This document shows positions 12,179 through 22,632 of a stretch of DNA of 60,000 nt, piece by piece. The notes under the pieces were generated by a model. The model was not told the origin of the DNA. It worked only from the letters and a program-made list of their open reading frames with translations, and made no database searches. This DNA comes from Cryptomeria japonica (taxonomy: Eukaryota > Streptophyta > Pinopsida > Cupressales > Cupressaceae), in NCBI RefSeq assembly GCF_030272615.1, contig NC_081411.1:152263971-152323970 (forward strand), in the 5' to 3' direction. Position numbers and translations under genes: made by a program. The number at the start of each line of letters is the position of its first letter. Within the stretch, counting starts at the first letter, position 1.

Positions 12179-12657
12179 CTACCAATATGTATCATTATCA
12201 AGAATAGCCGGATGGACCACCATGTTGACTACTGAGTAGCCAGCCAAGAGGTCTACAGCTGGATCAAAATGAGCCCCTATGGTTGCCATGTGATCTACTT
12301 CAGTATTTAGTGTCCGAGGAATGCTGGTGATACTGAAAGCATCAAAACTTTCTATTAAATCCCAGACTCTGGAGCAGTAAGATCTCATACGGACGTGCTT
12401 GGCACTGGATATCCCTCAGACTTGGTGTACTACTAATTCGGAATCACCAAAGACCTTAAGCTTCTTGATGCCCATTTTTTCTGCCATGTTTAGGCCTTAA
12501 ATTAGCCCTTCGTATTTTGCTTCATTATTTGAACACGCGAACTATAGTCGAAAAGACCTTCAGATCAGATCGCCCACCAGAGGGGTGACACAAACTCCAG
12601 CTTCGGAGCCCATTTTGCATTTGGCACTGTCAAAGTGTAGGGTCCATAGTGTCGAAG
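12179..12657 (-). pseudogene. Plant-type (archaeal-like) RNase H placed before RT
   Basis: In one frame the order of hallmarks is W-x-L-x-FDSA, GAGV-like strand, NNEAKYEGLI, MGIKKLKVFGDSELVVHQ, then the helix and IPRTLNTEVDHMA. These match type I RNase H of plant retroelements. The Asp residues in FDSA (codon 12629-12631) and GDSE remain; the Glu of the usual AEY motif is Lys (codon 12515-12517). Four stops interrupt it. It would remove RNA from the RNA:DNA hybrid, replacing the degenerate RNase H after RT. Its position between protease and RT is unusual to me. Confidence 0.75.
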
Positions 12658-12959
12658 ATAGCTGATCTTTGGAGAAAGGATCTTTGGTGAGTTTTGGGAT
12701 TAGCTGATCCTCTTCAAAAATGCAATAAGTTCCTAGGCTAGTGGCATGGTAATTAGAGAAGGGATCAGAGTCTATGAACTCATTTAGGAAGGCTTCTTAT
12801 TCAGGTGGGATTTCCTCGGTTACTTCTTCATCTTCTAAAAGTTCTACCACCTTTCGCTCGTCATGGGTTATAGAGGTGTGAGTAGGCTCAAAATTAATCA
12901 AGGCTTGGTCAGCTATATGCTCGGCATGAAGAGGTTCTGAAAGGATCTTCATCTTAGCA

Positions 12960-13290
12960 CCATGTTAGGTATGGAGAATCAGGTGGGACCAATCTAGGGA
13001 CATATATCCTCCTATTTTAGTGGTGAAGTCTTAGGACAAATAGAGCCCAAAGATGGGAGGGATGTCAATGACCACTACCTCTTCGGATACAGTTATACTT
13101 GGACATGCAAATAAAGTCAAAGGGAGGCTTTTGATGAGACCTATCATCTAGACTTTATTCCCATCGAGCTGCATTACTCCTTTACTTAAAGGGTCATACT
13201 TAATGTTTAATACTTCAACAATCTGCTTAGGCATGACCATGGTGCTAGCACTGGAATCTATCATGGAGTTATGTAAAAGTTTATTTCCAA
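12960..13290 (-). pseudogene. Retropepsin-like protease of the Tat-like element
   Basis: The active-site strand reads MIDSSASTMVMP on bases 13244-13264, where gypsy proteases normally have D-[ST]-G; a single G-to-A change gives D-S-S. Downstream is a further beta-rich stretch ending in an acidic linker. It would process Gag-Pol. Confidence 0.65.
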
Positions 13291-13293
13291 CTA

Positions 13294-15043
13294 TCAGGGT
13301 AAGGTAAAAATATTTGGCTTAGGTTTACCTTCTCCTTGTGTAGTGGAGGGTGAGCCTTCATTTGTCAAAGCAGCAGGGGAGCGTGCCTTGTTAACTGCTG
13401 AGTGGCAATCCATTCCATTTGTCTGAGAGGGTAGCAGAGCTACCGCACCTATATCCTTTTGATCATGGGACAATGCCTCCCTTAGCCGGGTTTTTTGCTC
13501 TGGTATACCCAGGAGGTCCCAGAGAGAGACATGGGTTGGAGCTTTCTTCAATTGATCTACTACATCCAGTGCCGGGGGTGTGAAAACTTTAGGCTCTTTC
13601 AGTTTGTAAGGGATGAATTCCTGCCTAAGATAGGTGAAAATGATGACTAGTGGTTCTAGAGGTCTATTTACTGGTATTGACCTTGTATTGCTGGCATCCT
13701 CTCCGGTCAAACACCTTTTAGAGTGAAGGTTGTAGTCTAAATGCACCATAGGGGTTCCATCTTTCGAAGTTCCTCCATCAATAGTTAGCATTGTATCGTC
13801 ATCCTCCATCCATGAAAAAAGTGCGTGATCAGGGGCGATTTCCGCTTCTTGTTGTAATGACATTCCTTGCATCTAAGCAACAAAAGTCACATTATCCATG
13901 CCCAGGGATGTATATGCAGATTCATTTGGTATTATACCTGAGTTCCTTTGTTCTGCGACCTTTCGTTGCAGATTACCCCTTGGGCAATTCCTCGGGGTGT
14001 GAGCATTGTTGCATGGAAAACACCAAGAATTGACATCATTCACCAAATTATTCTGACCCACACTCAATTCTCTACCACCGTTTGGGTGAATGGCCTATAA
14101 TGGATTAGGGACAGGGACTATTTGGCCATTCGGCGGGGTATTTTTCTCAGCCCGATAATTAGGATGTTGATAGGGGGGTCGGTTTCCTTGGAAGTTTTGC
14201 TGAAAAGGAGGCTTGGTAGGAGAGACCTAGGCCCTTTTTAGGTTGGCAATTTCATTAGAGAAAGATCTTAAGAGATTTTTCATATCGTTGACCTCAACAG
14301 CCAGAGAGGCGGAATGGATGGTAGTTTGAGGAGTGGGGAATGAATACATAGACTGTGGAGTAGAAGTGCTCGGGGTGGCTTCTTCCATTACTTGGGTAGA
14401 CATTTCGGGGAACACTGGCATTGTAGGGTGAGGTGCGAGCTTTCTAGCATCGATAAGGTTATTTTTTAGCTTGAACCGCTAAGTCGAAAGCTTGCGGAAG
14501 AGTGTTACCCCCTGAGGATTGAATCATTACTGATATATCAGAATTGAAAGCTTTTAGATAAAATACGAAGGCCATATCTGCTGGCGGGCGGGGGAACAAT
14601 GGTATCCTTTGCCAGGTTCACTAGAATCTCATATTGAAATCAGTTAATGCCTCTGTAGGAGCTCTTTTGATCATAATGAGTTGGTGCATGAGGGATGATC
14701 TATCAGCTTTGTCTTAGAATCTCTGAAAGAAGCGGTCTCCCAATTGATCCTAGTCCCCTATGGTACTAGGGCCTAGAGATCTAAACGAGTCCAGAGATTT
14801 TCCTTTGAAAGACGCTACGAGCAACCGCAAAGCCACGTTCTGCTTGATGATCCCATGTACAGTACAAATAGTAGCTACATCCTACAGATGTTCTCCAGGG
14901 GTTTTGTGACATTCTCGCATGAATTTGGGAACAACTTTTAGCGCGGATGCCGGAATGGCTCCCCAAACTATGGGTGGAACTAGAGGAATGAGAGGGCTAC
15001 CATTGTCCCAGGTCACAAAATTTTGGGGAGGGATTTGGGCCAT
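13294..15043 (-). pseudogene. Gag of the Tat-like element with linker to protease
   Basis: From ATG 15043 the frame contains a retrotransposon Gag core (SFKGKSLDSFRSLGPSTIGD, RFFQRF, RAPTEALTDFNMRF) over 14560-14960, with several stops. A Pro/Thr-rich region follows, then a CCHC zinc knuckle (C-x2-C-x4-H-x4-C, in WCFPCNNAHTPRNCP, about 13985-14025). The segment 13294-13872 ends with VVDQLKKAPTHVSLWDLLGI, a motif found before protease in Tat-type polyproteins. Confidence 0.8.
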
Positions 15044-15213
15044 TGCAAGGTATATGGTGTTGGGGTGACCCTATGGAGGTGAAACTAAGGTGGAATGGAT
15101 GGTCACCAATGGAGGAAAAAGAAGATGAGGATTTAGGGCCGTTTGACTCCTGGTGATGGGCCTATGACTCATAAACTAGCTGGGATGTGCTTTTTTTTTG
15201 TTTCTAAGGTAAT

Positions 15214-15232
15214 GGTCCCACCAGGCGTGCCA
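15214..15232 (-). other. Primer-binding site candidate of the Tat-like element
   Basis: On the minus strand TGGCACGCCTGGTGGGACC follows the 5' LTR after a short spacer. It begins with TGG, the complement of a tRNA CCA end. The cognate tRNA was not identified. Confidence 0.6.
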
Positions 15233-15242
15233 GAAAAAGAAC

Positions 15243-16308
15243 TCTTGACTCTAAATTTTACCTTGGGGATGAACAACCTTATGGGAAATTCAGTGTTGGG
15301 GGACCAACTCATGCAAAGAAACATTGAATGACCTTCGGGGTTGAGAAGCTGGCTCTTCCTTGGGTTTTGAGGAAAGGGAGGGGAAATAAATACTTTTTTT
15401 AAAATGAGATACTAAACACTTAGGCGATACGCCATATCATTAAGAGAAAATGAACTAATAGAAATCAAGAAATATTTGTGACTTCTGTAAGTATCTGAGC
15501 CAAGGACATAATCGAAACTACAACGAAATTTGCTTGAAAACATAAGGGAAACATTCATCACGCATTCACTAGATAACAAGTATAGAAAAACATAGTTTAA
15601 TCAGTGAAGTATTAGATAAAATACTCCCAAAGCTTATCAAAATTTTCAACAATAATAGCATAGAAAACACTATTAATAGTAAGCCAAGAGAGACATCATA
15701 AAGGCCACAAGCACAATCTGAGTAATCTTCTTATAGCAAAACCCAAATAGTTTTTAAAGGCTGGAAATGAAAGAAAACTTCTACTTAGCAAATTAGACTG
15801 TTCTTCTGCTTCTAAATCCCTTTTGTTTTTTCTTTTTCTCCTCTCCCGGGCAACAGAGAAATCTGCCCTTAAATAGGCACCCGCTTCTAAAAATAGCTCC
15901 CCTAAAAATCCAAAACTGACACATCCTCCTTTGAACAGAAAAACAGGGCATGTCACTACAGAGGCCGCACCCAGCAAAACAAACCCTACAACTCAACCTT
16001 TTCCTCTAATGGCCTGGAGGTTACCCAGACCTAAAAAGATTCTGTCAGAAGAGAAAGGACTATGGAAAAGGGGACCGCTGCAAGGAACCGCTTGCAAACT
16101 ACGCAAACGAGTGGGCCCGCCCAGAAGAACAGTCAGTAAGCATTGCCATTTTCACTCTCGTGCTGCTTCAAAAACTAGACGCTAAAGACACACCAAGGGA
16201 GCAACACTGGGCCACCAAGTGTCACGCATGCTCAGCCCTGCTGGCTAAAAAAAATGATCACAACCGGGCCCGCCAAGAAACTTACATTGGGGAAAATAAA
16301 GGTGAACG
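15243..16308 (-). repeat. 5' LTR of the Tat-like element
   Basis: Full-length partner of 2459-3524. Termini are decayed: TC instead of TG at one end and CG instead of CA at the other. In the first 152 aligned bases 12 of 15 differences are transitions. Confidence 0.92.
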
Positions 16309-16313
16309 CCTCC
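16309..16313. repeat. Target-site duplication CCTCC, right copy
   Basis: Repeats 2454-2458 and resumes the interrupted orphan copy 2. Confidence 0.9.
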
Positions 16314-16387
16314 TTCTCCCTATTTTCTGCAATCTCTTCAATTGTTAGAACCTTCCTTTGCCTCTTCTTGCGTTGATTTGATCCCAT
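16309..16387 (-). pseudogene. Orphan protein, copy 2, N-terminal exon fragment
   Basis: ATG at 16387 followed by about 26 codons rich in Lys, Arg and Glu, colinear with residues 1-26 of copy 1. The reading frame is cut by the LTR insertion and resumes at 2458. The conserved ATG in both copies supports the start choice. Confidence 0.6.
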
Positions 16388-16450
16388 GGCTGCACCAAAT
16401 TTTGAATTTGAATCAATCTCCTTACCAAATCAACAATAAGATAAAAAAAA

Positions 16451-16525
16451 GAGAATGATTAATCAAAACATTCTCTTTGCAAATTATACTTGTCAGGCAA
16501 TGATTGAAAAATCATTCAATCATTG
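16451..16525. other. Two inverted repeats in the leader of orphan copy 2
   Basis: GAGAATG/CATTCTC at 16451-16457 and 16469-16475, then an 11-bp perfect inverted repeat CAATGATTGAA/TTCAATCATTG at 16498-16525 with a 6-base loop. Copy 1 keeps both with one mismatch in the second. Confidence 0.6.
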
Positions 16526-16569
16526 GGATTTGTACTTGTGGGCCAAATTCTAGTGTAGTGGATCTTTTT

Positions 16570-16692
16570 AGAAATGGGTGCCCATTATTTAATGAAATGG
16601 GTGCCCATTTTAGAATCGGGTGCCCATTTCGCTTTCAATGGTACAAATTGAAACGGGCGCCCATTTTTTGAATTTAAAAAATGGGCGCTAGT
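16570..16692. promoter_or_regulatory. Cluster of GGGYGCCC palindromes upstream of orphan copy 2
   Basis: Intact cores at 16576-16583, 16599-16606, 16618-16625 and 16655-16662, plus a degraded one at 16683-16690. Spacing is roughly 19-37 bases. Flanks are AAAY on the left and RTTT on the right. Confidence 0.55.
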
Positions 16693-17285
16693 TTGTTAAA
16701 ATTAGGAGTGGGAAACAACCCTTAGCATTGTTTTTTGCTTCGGGATACAACACAATGATTGATACCTTCATGCAATATGTATTATATAGAGCCTAATTTG
16801 AGATAACAAAATACATGCAAGAAAAAAAAAATGTTGTTTAGCCACATGAACTTAAAAATTTTGTCATTAGACCTTGCAAGCATATAATAAAATTATTCTA
16901 TAAATACACATTATGCAGCTAAATCATTTAAAACTAAACTTGATGTTCTACTTCAATAATTTAAACATAAACAACAATGCTACCTATAATGTGGTGTAAA
17001 GGGTCTCTATGAAAACCATCACAAAGTTTTTACACTATTTAAGATGATCAACAAAGGATTTGCAACATATAATTTAGTAGATGTAAATTATGGGAATGGG
17101 GTTTTTCTTAAGTCAAACCTCAATTAAGGAATTAACCTTAAATGAAATAATGCAAATATCAAAATAAATGTTGAATAGATATACCTCAGATCTACAATTG
17201 TTGATGATGATCTATTTTTCTCTTTAAATGTAATCACAAATGTTGCATGAAATGGAATGGACATGACAAAACTCTAATCACACAC

Positions 17286-17848
17286 ACACACACATGCTTT
17301 CATAAAAAATGACATAAGTTTTCTCCACAATGCTTGATGATGAATATGCAGCCTTGAAGATCTCTTTACAAGCTTGATAATAAATGCTTCAAAGATGCAC
17401 GAATAATGGGGATAGATGATTGATTTATTAGATCACTTGGACAAAAATAGTTTGATAAAATATATTTATATAGGGGTTTCTAGGTAAATTACCAATCAAG
17501 TCAACCTCCAACAGCCATATGAGCCACAAGGATCAAATCTTACTAGGGAGATATAGCACCTACCCCATTTCAAATTGGGACCCGATTAGGCAGTACCATG
17601 GCATTTTGGGCACCCTAGTTCCACCACAATCATGACCAAAAAATATTAAAATGGACTAGTGGGTATCACATGGTAGGACCCACAAAAGATTGTCCAAGGC
17701 CTCAAAGCTAGAAAATAGGCACAAACAGACCTAGAAAGGGGATTAGGATAGTACATGCTAAAGTAGGGGCACAAACATGAGGTGTAAATTGGATAGGTGA
17801 CAATTTACAAAACTACATTTAGCCCCCACTTTAATGGGAGTATGATCC
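17286..17848 (-). mobile_element. Fragment of a Tat-family element: polypurine tract and LTR start
   Basis: On the minus strand 17848-17818 reads as a purine-rich tract ending AAAGTGGGGGCTAAA, followed at 17817 by TGTAGTTTTG. This closely matches the tract and LTR start at 55091-55120 of the 48.5-56.3 kb element. LTR-like sequence continues down to about 17286. Confidence 0.5.
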
Positions 17849-18280
17849 TACACAAATACTCATAGTAAAGTAGATGAATGATGAGAGAGAGGAGAAATTG
17901 GGAGAGAGATTACAAGAAGATAAGACCACTATTTTTGAGGAATTAAGCCCTCGATCTTAGGATCTTAACTCTCACAATCACATGCAAAGGGCACACAAAA
18001 CAAGACAAAAATAGAAAAAAGGCAGACAAAGACAAAAGGAAAATGACACACAACACAAAATCTAAAAACAAAAACAAGACCTCAAGTCAACTAGCCGAAG
18101 AGACCTCGATAATCAAATTGTCTCAACCACTAATATCATTCTTGAAAATGCCATCTCAAGGACACAAGAAATCCCATAAAAAGAGAAAGAGCACACATCA
18201 AATCATGAACTACAAATAGTAAAGCTATGAGCTCACAAGGAGAAGAAAAGAGAGAGAGGCATGTATATCACACTAGATAG

Positions 18281-18420
18281 TTATGTTTTTCTAGGTGATC
18301 CATGAGAAGAAGAGTGAGAGAAGACATCGATAACACATTCCAGTTGTGTTTTACTAGGTGATCCATGTTGGGGAGGAGAGTAGGAATAGTCTAGTTGTGT
18401 TTTTCTAGTTCCACTCATCA
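18281..18420. repeat. Short degenerate repeats (TTTTTCTAGGTGATCCATG type)
   Basis: Three decaying copies of a unit around the core GTGTTTTTCTAGGTGATCC, spaced roughly 50-70 bases. Confidence 0.5.
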
Positions 18421-18454
18421 TGGTGTGTGTGTGCAAATGTCTGGTTTCAAGTGT

Positions 18455-18765
18455 TAAGTATCTCATATAAGAGTTTGTTTTCTCTCATTTTGAGCATTCA
18501 ACAACCTGTGTAAGACATGAAATGAAAATGCAAATGTGTGTTTGGTATCGAGAACATCTCATGTAAGAATTTTGTTTGCTCTGGTTTCGAGTATGTGTAA
18601 CCTCGTGTAAGAAAAATATATGCCTCATTTCAAGGACATCTCATGTAAGAGTTTGTTTGCTCTAGTTTTGAGAATGTGCACCCCATATAAATGTTGCATC
18701 TAGTTTCGGGCATGAAGCATATCATGTAAGAGTTTGTTTGCTTTAGTTTTAAGAATGAATACCTA
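18455..18765. repeat. Degenerate tandem repeat, period about 80-90 bp
   Basis: Four copies of a unit around CATGTAAGAGTTTGTTTGCT, starting near 18460, 18554, 18636 and 18719, each followed by a variant of AGTTTTGAGAAT. Confidence 0.6.
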
Positions 18766-18970
18766 TTTAAGAAATGTTAAAATATAGTACAATATAGTAC
18801 AAAGAGGTGATATGTATGCCCCCCCCCCTTAAGATGCCAACATAACCTTGTGTTGATGTCTTAAGGAAGCTAGAAACAAGGATACCCACCTTCAACACCA
18901 AGGAGATATCCTTTTAGGCAACAAAGTTCATAAATCCAAGCTAAAGAGGTAATACTCTTATAAGCAAAAT

Positions 18971-18982
18971 TAAGATAGTTGA
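18971..18982. repeat. LINE target-site duplication, left
   Basis: TAAGATAGTTGA, repeated exactly at 26907-26918 after the A-rich tail of the LINE. Confidence 0.85.
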
Positions 18983-19044
18983 GTAAATTGGATCTCTCTG
19001 CAACTAGGGATTAGGGTCTGATACGGAGGAGGTCGCTCACTCAT

Positions 19045-20029
19045 GTGTGGCCCACCTCACATAGGCTCAACTATGGCCTCATTAACTCATCCCTAGAGTG
19101 GTTTTTATGGGCGAACCTTTCAAGAATAATGGCGATGCCTCAAATGTTGCTTCTCAAGACACCAATGATACTCACGATGGTAACGCCAAATCCTTCAAGC
19201 AAGCAGTGGAAGGAAGACCTACTATTCTATAGGATGCCAATTTCCTCATCAGAGAAGATATTCCTAAAAATGGTAGAGGAGGATCCGATAAGGATCACTC
19301 TGTTGACTCTATGATTGTTTTTTCCGAATGCTCAAATGGCTGGCACTATTGTTTCTAAGAAATATAGGCTTAGACAATCTACAATTTTCTTAGCAGCTCT
19401 GGACATTACAAAGTTACCTTCTAGGAATTTCTTAAACAATTGGTTTTATAATGTTTGGTCTAAAAAGTTAGGGTTTACATTTTCCTTCTATCGCATGATA
19501 CAAAAAGGGTTTTTTTAAATTTTCTTCAATAGTGCAAAAAGTCAGTCTAAAGTCGTGAGGAAGCAATACTGGAATATTGGTTCTAGCTATTTTAGAGCCC
19601 TCTCTTGGGACCCAAAGGATAACTTTGAAGAGATTTTGGCTCTCTTGAGCCCTAGATGGATTACCATTAAGAACATTCCTCCATATTTGTGAAATATGAT
19701 CCCAAAAGCTCTGGAACCCCTTGGTAGGGTGATTAGGGTTGATGAAACCATCTCCTTGTTCCTGCACACGGATGCTTGATTAATGATTTCTCTAAACCTA
19801 AGGCAAGAACTTCCTAAAGATCTTTGATTTGAACTTATTTGTGAATCCATCGCTTGCCCTATCGAATATCTTGGCGGGATTGATGCTTGTTTCTTATGTA
19901 AATGAGAAGAGCATATCAAAAATGATTGCTCATTTATCAAGAAATAGGGTAAGCTCGGTACCCCCGGCAATCCTCCCCCTAGCCCATACGATTCTTTCTT
20001 TATTGATGCTTCGGTCAGCTCACCGCCTC
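19045..20029 (+). pseudogene. LINE ORF1, N-terminal part (RNA-binding, zinc knuckle)
   Basis: Across several frames the region encodes the plant LINE ORF1 pattern: a block containing NWFYNVWSKKLGFTFSFYRM, then KQYWNIGSS, a region with SPRWITIKNIPP, and a zinc-knuckle remnant C-x2-C-x4-H-x4-C near 19885-19930. Stops and frame changes are frequent. Plant LINE ORF1 proteins of this type bind element RNA. The solo LTR interrupts it at 20030. Confidence 0.75.
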
Positions 20030-21654
20030 TAATGCAGAGAGTCTTGGAGCCTTGTTTGTTTCACCTTCTTGAGTGACTTGTCCTACTCAACCCTACTACT
20101 ACTCAAGTCCTTCCTATGGTACTTGGTAAGGGTTATGATAATGAGACCTCCAAGGTCTGAACCTTCTTGACTTGCCTCCTAGGTATATCCAATGGTTTCT
20201 AGACAATCAACTCCTCCATTTGAGGTTATCACCTCAGTTACTCACACTCACCTCTCATGGGCTCTAACCACTCCTGCTAGGATCTTAACATGCCAACTCT
20301 TCTTATGGTTTCCCAATGCATTAATAAGGTGTCTTCATTTTTTTTTGAAGCTTAAGACTCACCAACTCCATCACCATGGTTTCTCAAGCCTTCTAGGTCT
20401 CTACCGACACCTAAATAGGCCTAATTCCATTAGCCCTCCTTAAGCAATTTTTGGGGTTTAATTTGGAAAATTCCCAAACAAGCCTAGGAATAAATCATGG
20501 ATTTGAATACCCTTTTGGAAGTTGTTGACAATACTATAAAATTACATACGGTTTATTCGTACAGGTGTGGTCTCCAATGCTGCACTATTTTGTGGGGTTT
20601 TAGGCTTAACCGGTGGATTGACAAAATTGGTCTAGAACCTTTCACCAGTCAAAAATCCTACTCTAAACACCTTGGTATCCTTCAAGGAAACTCTAAGGGA
20701 TTTCCATAAATATGCCACTTGGGCCTGCATCAATCTCCAAGTGCTCACAAATCGCACTTTGCTTACTATCCTAACTCACCTACTCCCAGCGGTGAGCCTA
20801 GGTCTTCATTATTTCTCCTCCTCCTAGACCTGCAACATCAAAAACCCAATTCCAAATCTATATACAGGCCCTAACCTAGCATCCTTAATTATTTCAACAA
20901 GTTCCATCAAAGAATGCCTAGGCTAGAGCCATTTCTTGCTCTTAAGCCCTACTTGCAAGGGTTTTGCTCCTAGTTGCAAAGAATGAAAAAAATCTTCACA
21001 ACCTGGAACAATCAAACCTTTAAGTTAACCTTATTGAAAGAAAGTACAATGAATATACAAATATGTCAATAATTTTACACCATCTAGTTTGTATTGGATC
21101 GTACAAGCAATGAAAACAAGACAAAACTATCAAAAATCGGTGGAAACAAGATTGTTTCACAAACCAAAAACTTGCTCTTGCATTTCCAATCCTTCAACCC
21201 GTAAAATGAAGTAAAATTTGGCTTATATCCACTTGTTTCAGTTAGTTCAACCAACTTCCTAATGCCCATAACCAAAAATGCAACTTTTACAAGAAATTGC
21301 AAAATGTTGCTCAGCAACTTTTGACAACTTTTGCTCCAGGATGCAATTTTGCATTCTATTGCATTCTAAAACTCTTGAAGGTCCTCAAACACATTACAAG
21401 ACCTAAAAACAACTTAATTGACTCCCAATTCATGAATACCTTCATCTGGAGTATTTTTCCTGTGAAGTACCTAAGCATCTCACTTCTCAGGTTAACAACA
21501 TCCTAAGCACAATTGACTCAAACCAAAATTTGGACAGCTCAACCATGGGTCTACTAAGTCCTCAATGGTTGGTCCATTATTACATCACACATTAACACAC
21601 AAAATAAAAGAAAATAAAAGCTTACATGCTTGGAGTGCTAGGTGCCCTACACCA
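20030..21654 (-). repeat. Solo LTR of the chromovirus-type family (28055-42332)
   Basis: Full-length match to the LTRs at 28055-29645 and 40709-42332, in the same orientation. No internal domain is attached. It begins TAATGCAGAG (TG decayed to TA) and ends CCCTACACCA. The flanks GCCTC and TCCTC agree at four of five bases, as expected of an old 5-bp duplication. It probably arose by recombination between two LTRs inside the LINE. Confidence 0.85.
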
Positions 21655-22624
21655 TCCTCCTTCTACCTTGTATTCCTCCTCCCCATCTCCTATTGTTTCC
21701 ATTCCTTCCTCTGTCGAGGCCCCTCCACTGACTAAATCTTCTCCCTCTACTACTTCCTTGGTTGCTCAAGAGGGGGATTTGTATATTTTGGATAATCTCC
21801 ATGCTCTTAGTGCTGAGATTAATAGTCTCTCACTCTGACAAAGATATTTCAATACCTCCTACCTCCTCAATAGACTCTTTTGTCCCATCAAAAAAAATGA
21901 AATTGAATTCCCAACAAATTATCTTGGAGAAATTAAAAAATATCAATGCAACCCATTAGAGGGTTCAAAACTTGTTCAATCCCAGGCCTATTAATGAGCA
22001 AGGGAGCTTTCAAAACATTCGCCCCCCTCTATTGTTCAGGAAATCTTGAGTAGTGACTCCCTTGCCACATCTGATAAGGAGGGAGGTGAGGCTAAGAATT
22101 TATCCCTTATATGTCATGTCTCTCCCTTGATTAAGAAGAATGATACCAAGGATGATACTTCAAAATATCCTCCTTCTACTTCCAATACTCATCCTTTTAG
22201 ATATGACCTGAGAGCCACTAAGGGTGATGCTTTTCCCCTTTTGAACCTAGGTCCCTTATTGAAAGAGGTGAATAGAGAAAGTATGGAGGTGGATATGGGG
22301 AGTATAGAGTTGAATGAGGATAAGAAAGATATTAAATGGGCCATTGTTCCTTTTAAATCCAAGCAGGGTGACAATCTCTTGGAAGAGGTCATGGCCAAAT
22401 ATGGTATTAAGAAGGCGGCCAACAAAAGGAAAGAGAAGAAACATAAGAAATGGAAAAAACCTAAAGGGACCCCCCATCTAAGGGCTGACCAACCCTTCAT
22501 GTTCAAAAGAGGTAGAGGGAGACCTAATAAATCTAGTACTTTGCAATCCCTCAAAGGCACCTCCTCAGGGCAGTTGCCCAAGTGTTTCAATAGTTTTAAA
22601 CCTCTAGTGGATTCCTCCCCCTAA
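21655..22624 (+). pseudogene. LINE ORF1, C-terminal part with AT-hook-like motif
   Basis: ORF1 resumes after the solo LTR. A 192-codon open stretch (22046-22624) is rich in Lys, Asp and Ser and contains a lysine cluster (KRKEKKHKKWKKPKG) and KRGRGRPNKSS, an AT-hook-like core. Its TAA lies nine bases before the ORF2 ATG at 22633, which suggests coupled translation from a bicistronic RNA. Confidence 0.65.
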
Positions 22625-22632
22625 TTCTTACT

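Larger units (their letters stand above)
2459..16308 (-). mobile_element. Tat-like Ty3/gypsy LTR retrotransposon, full-length but inactive
   Basis: A 13.85 kb element with 1,066-bp LTRs, 5-bp target duplication, primer-binding and polypurine sites, and minus-strand order gag, protease, plant-type RNase H, RT, degenerate gypsy RNase H, integrase, antisense ORF, long accessory ORF. RT and integrase sequences and the non-catalytic first RNase H fit the Tat branch of non-chromodomain gypsy elements. The first 152 aligned LTR bases show 15 differences, so the insertion is not recent. Coding regions carry many stops and catalytic substitutions. Inserted into orphan copy 2. Confidence 0.9.
16309..17285. 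repeat. Tandem unit, copy 2, distal part
   Basis: Colinear with 241-1205, including the palindrome cluster and the hairpins. It ends in a CA microsatellite (about 17280-17294), after which similarity stops. Confidence 0.8.
17849..18982. other. Gene-free repeat-derived stretch, left flank of the LINE
   Basis: Purine-rich sequence probably internal to the Tat-family fragment. It contains degenerate short tandem repeats, a run of ten C near 18821-18830, and no credible ORF. Confidence 0.4.

Noticed and set aside
19468-19970. Minus-strand ORFs of about 100-127 codons
   Set aside because: Antisense to the LINE ORF1 core; the plus strand carries recognisable conserved blocks.
22189-22590. 133-codon minus-strand ORF
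   Set aside because: Antisense shadow of LINE ORF1, whose lysine-rich coding explains the Phe/Leu-rich product.
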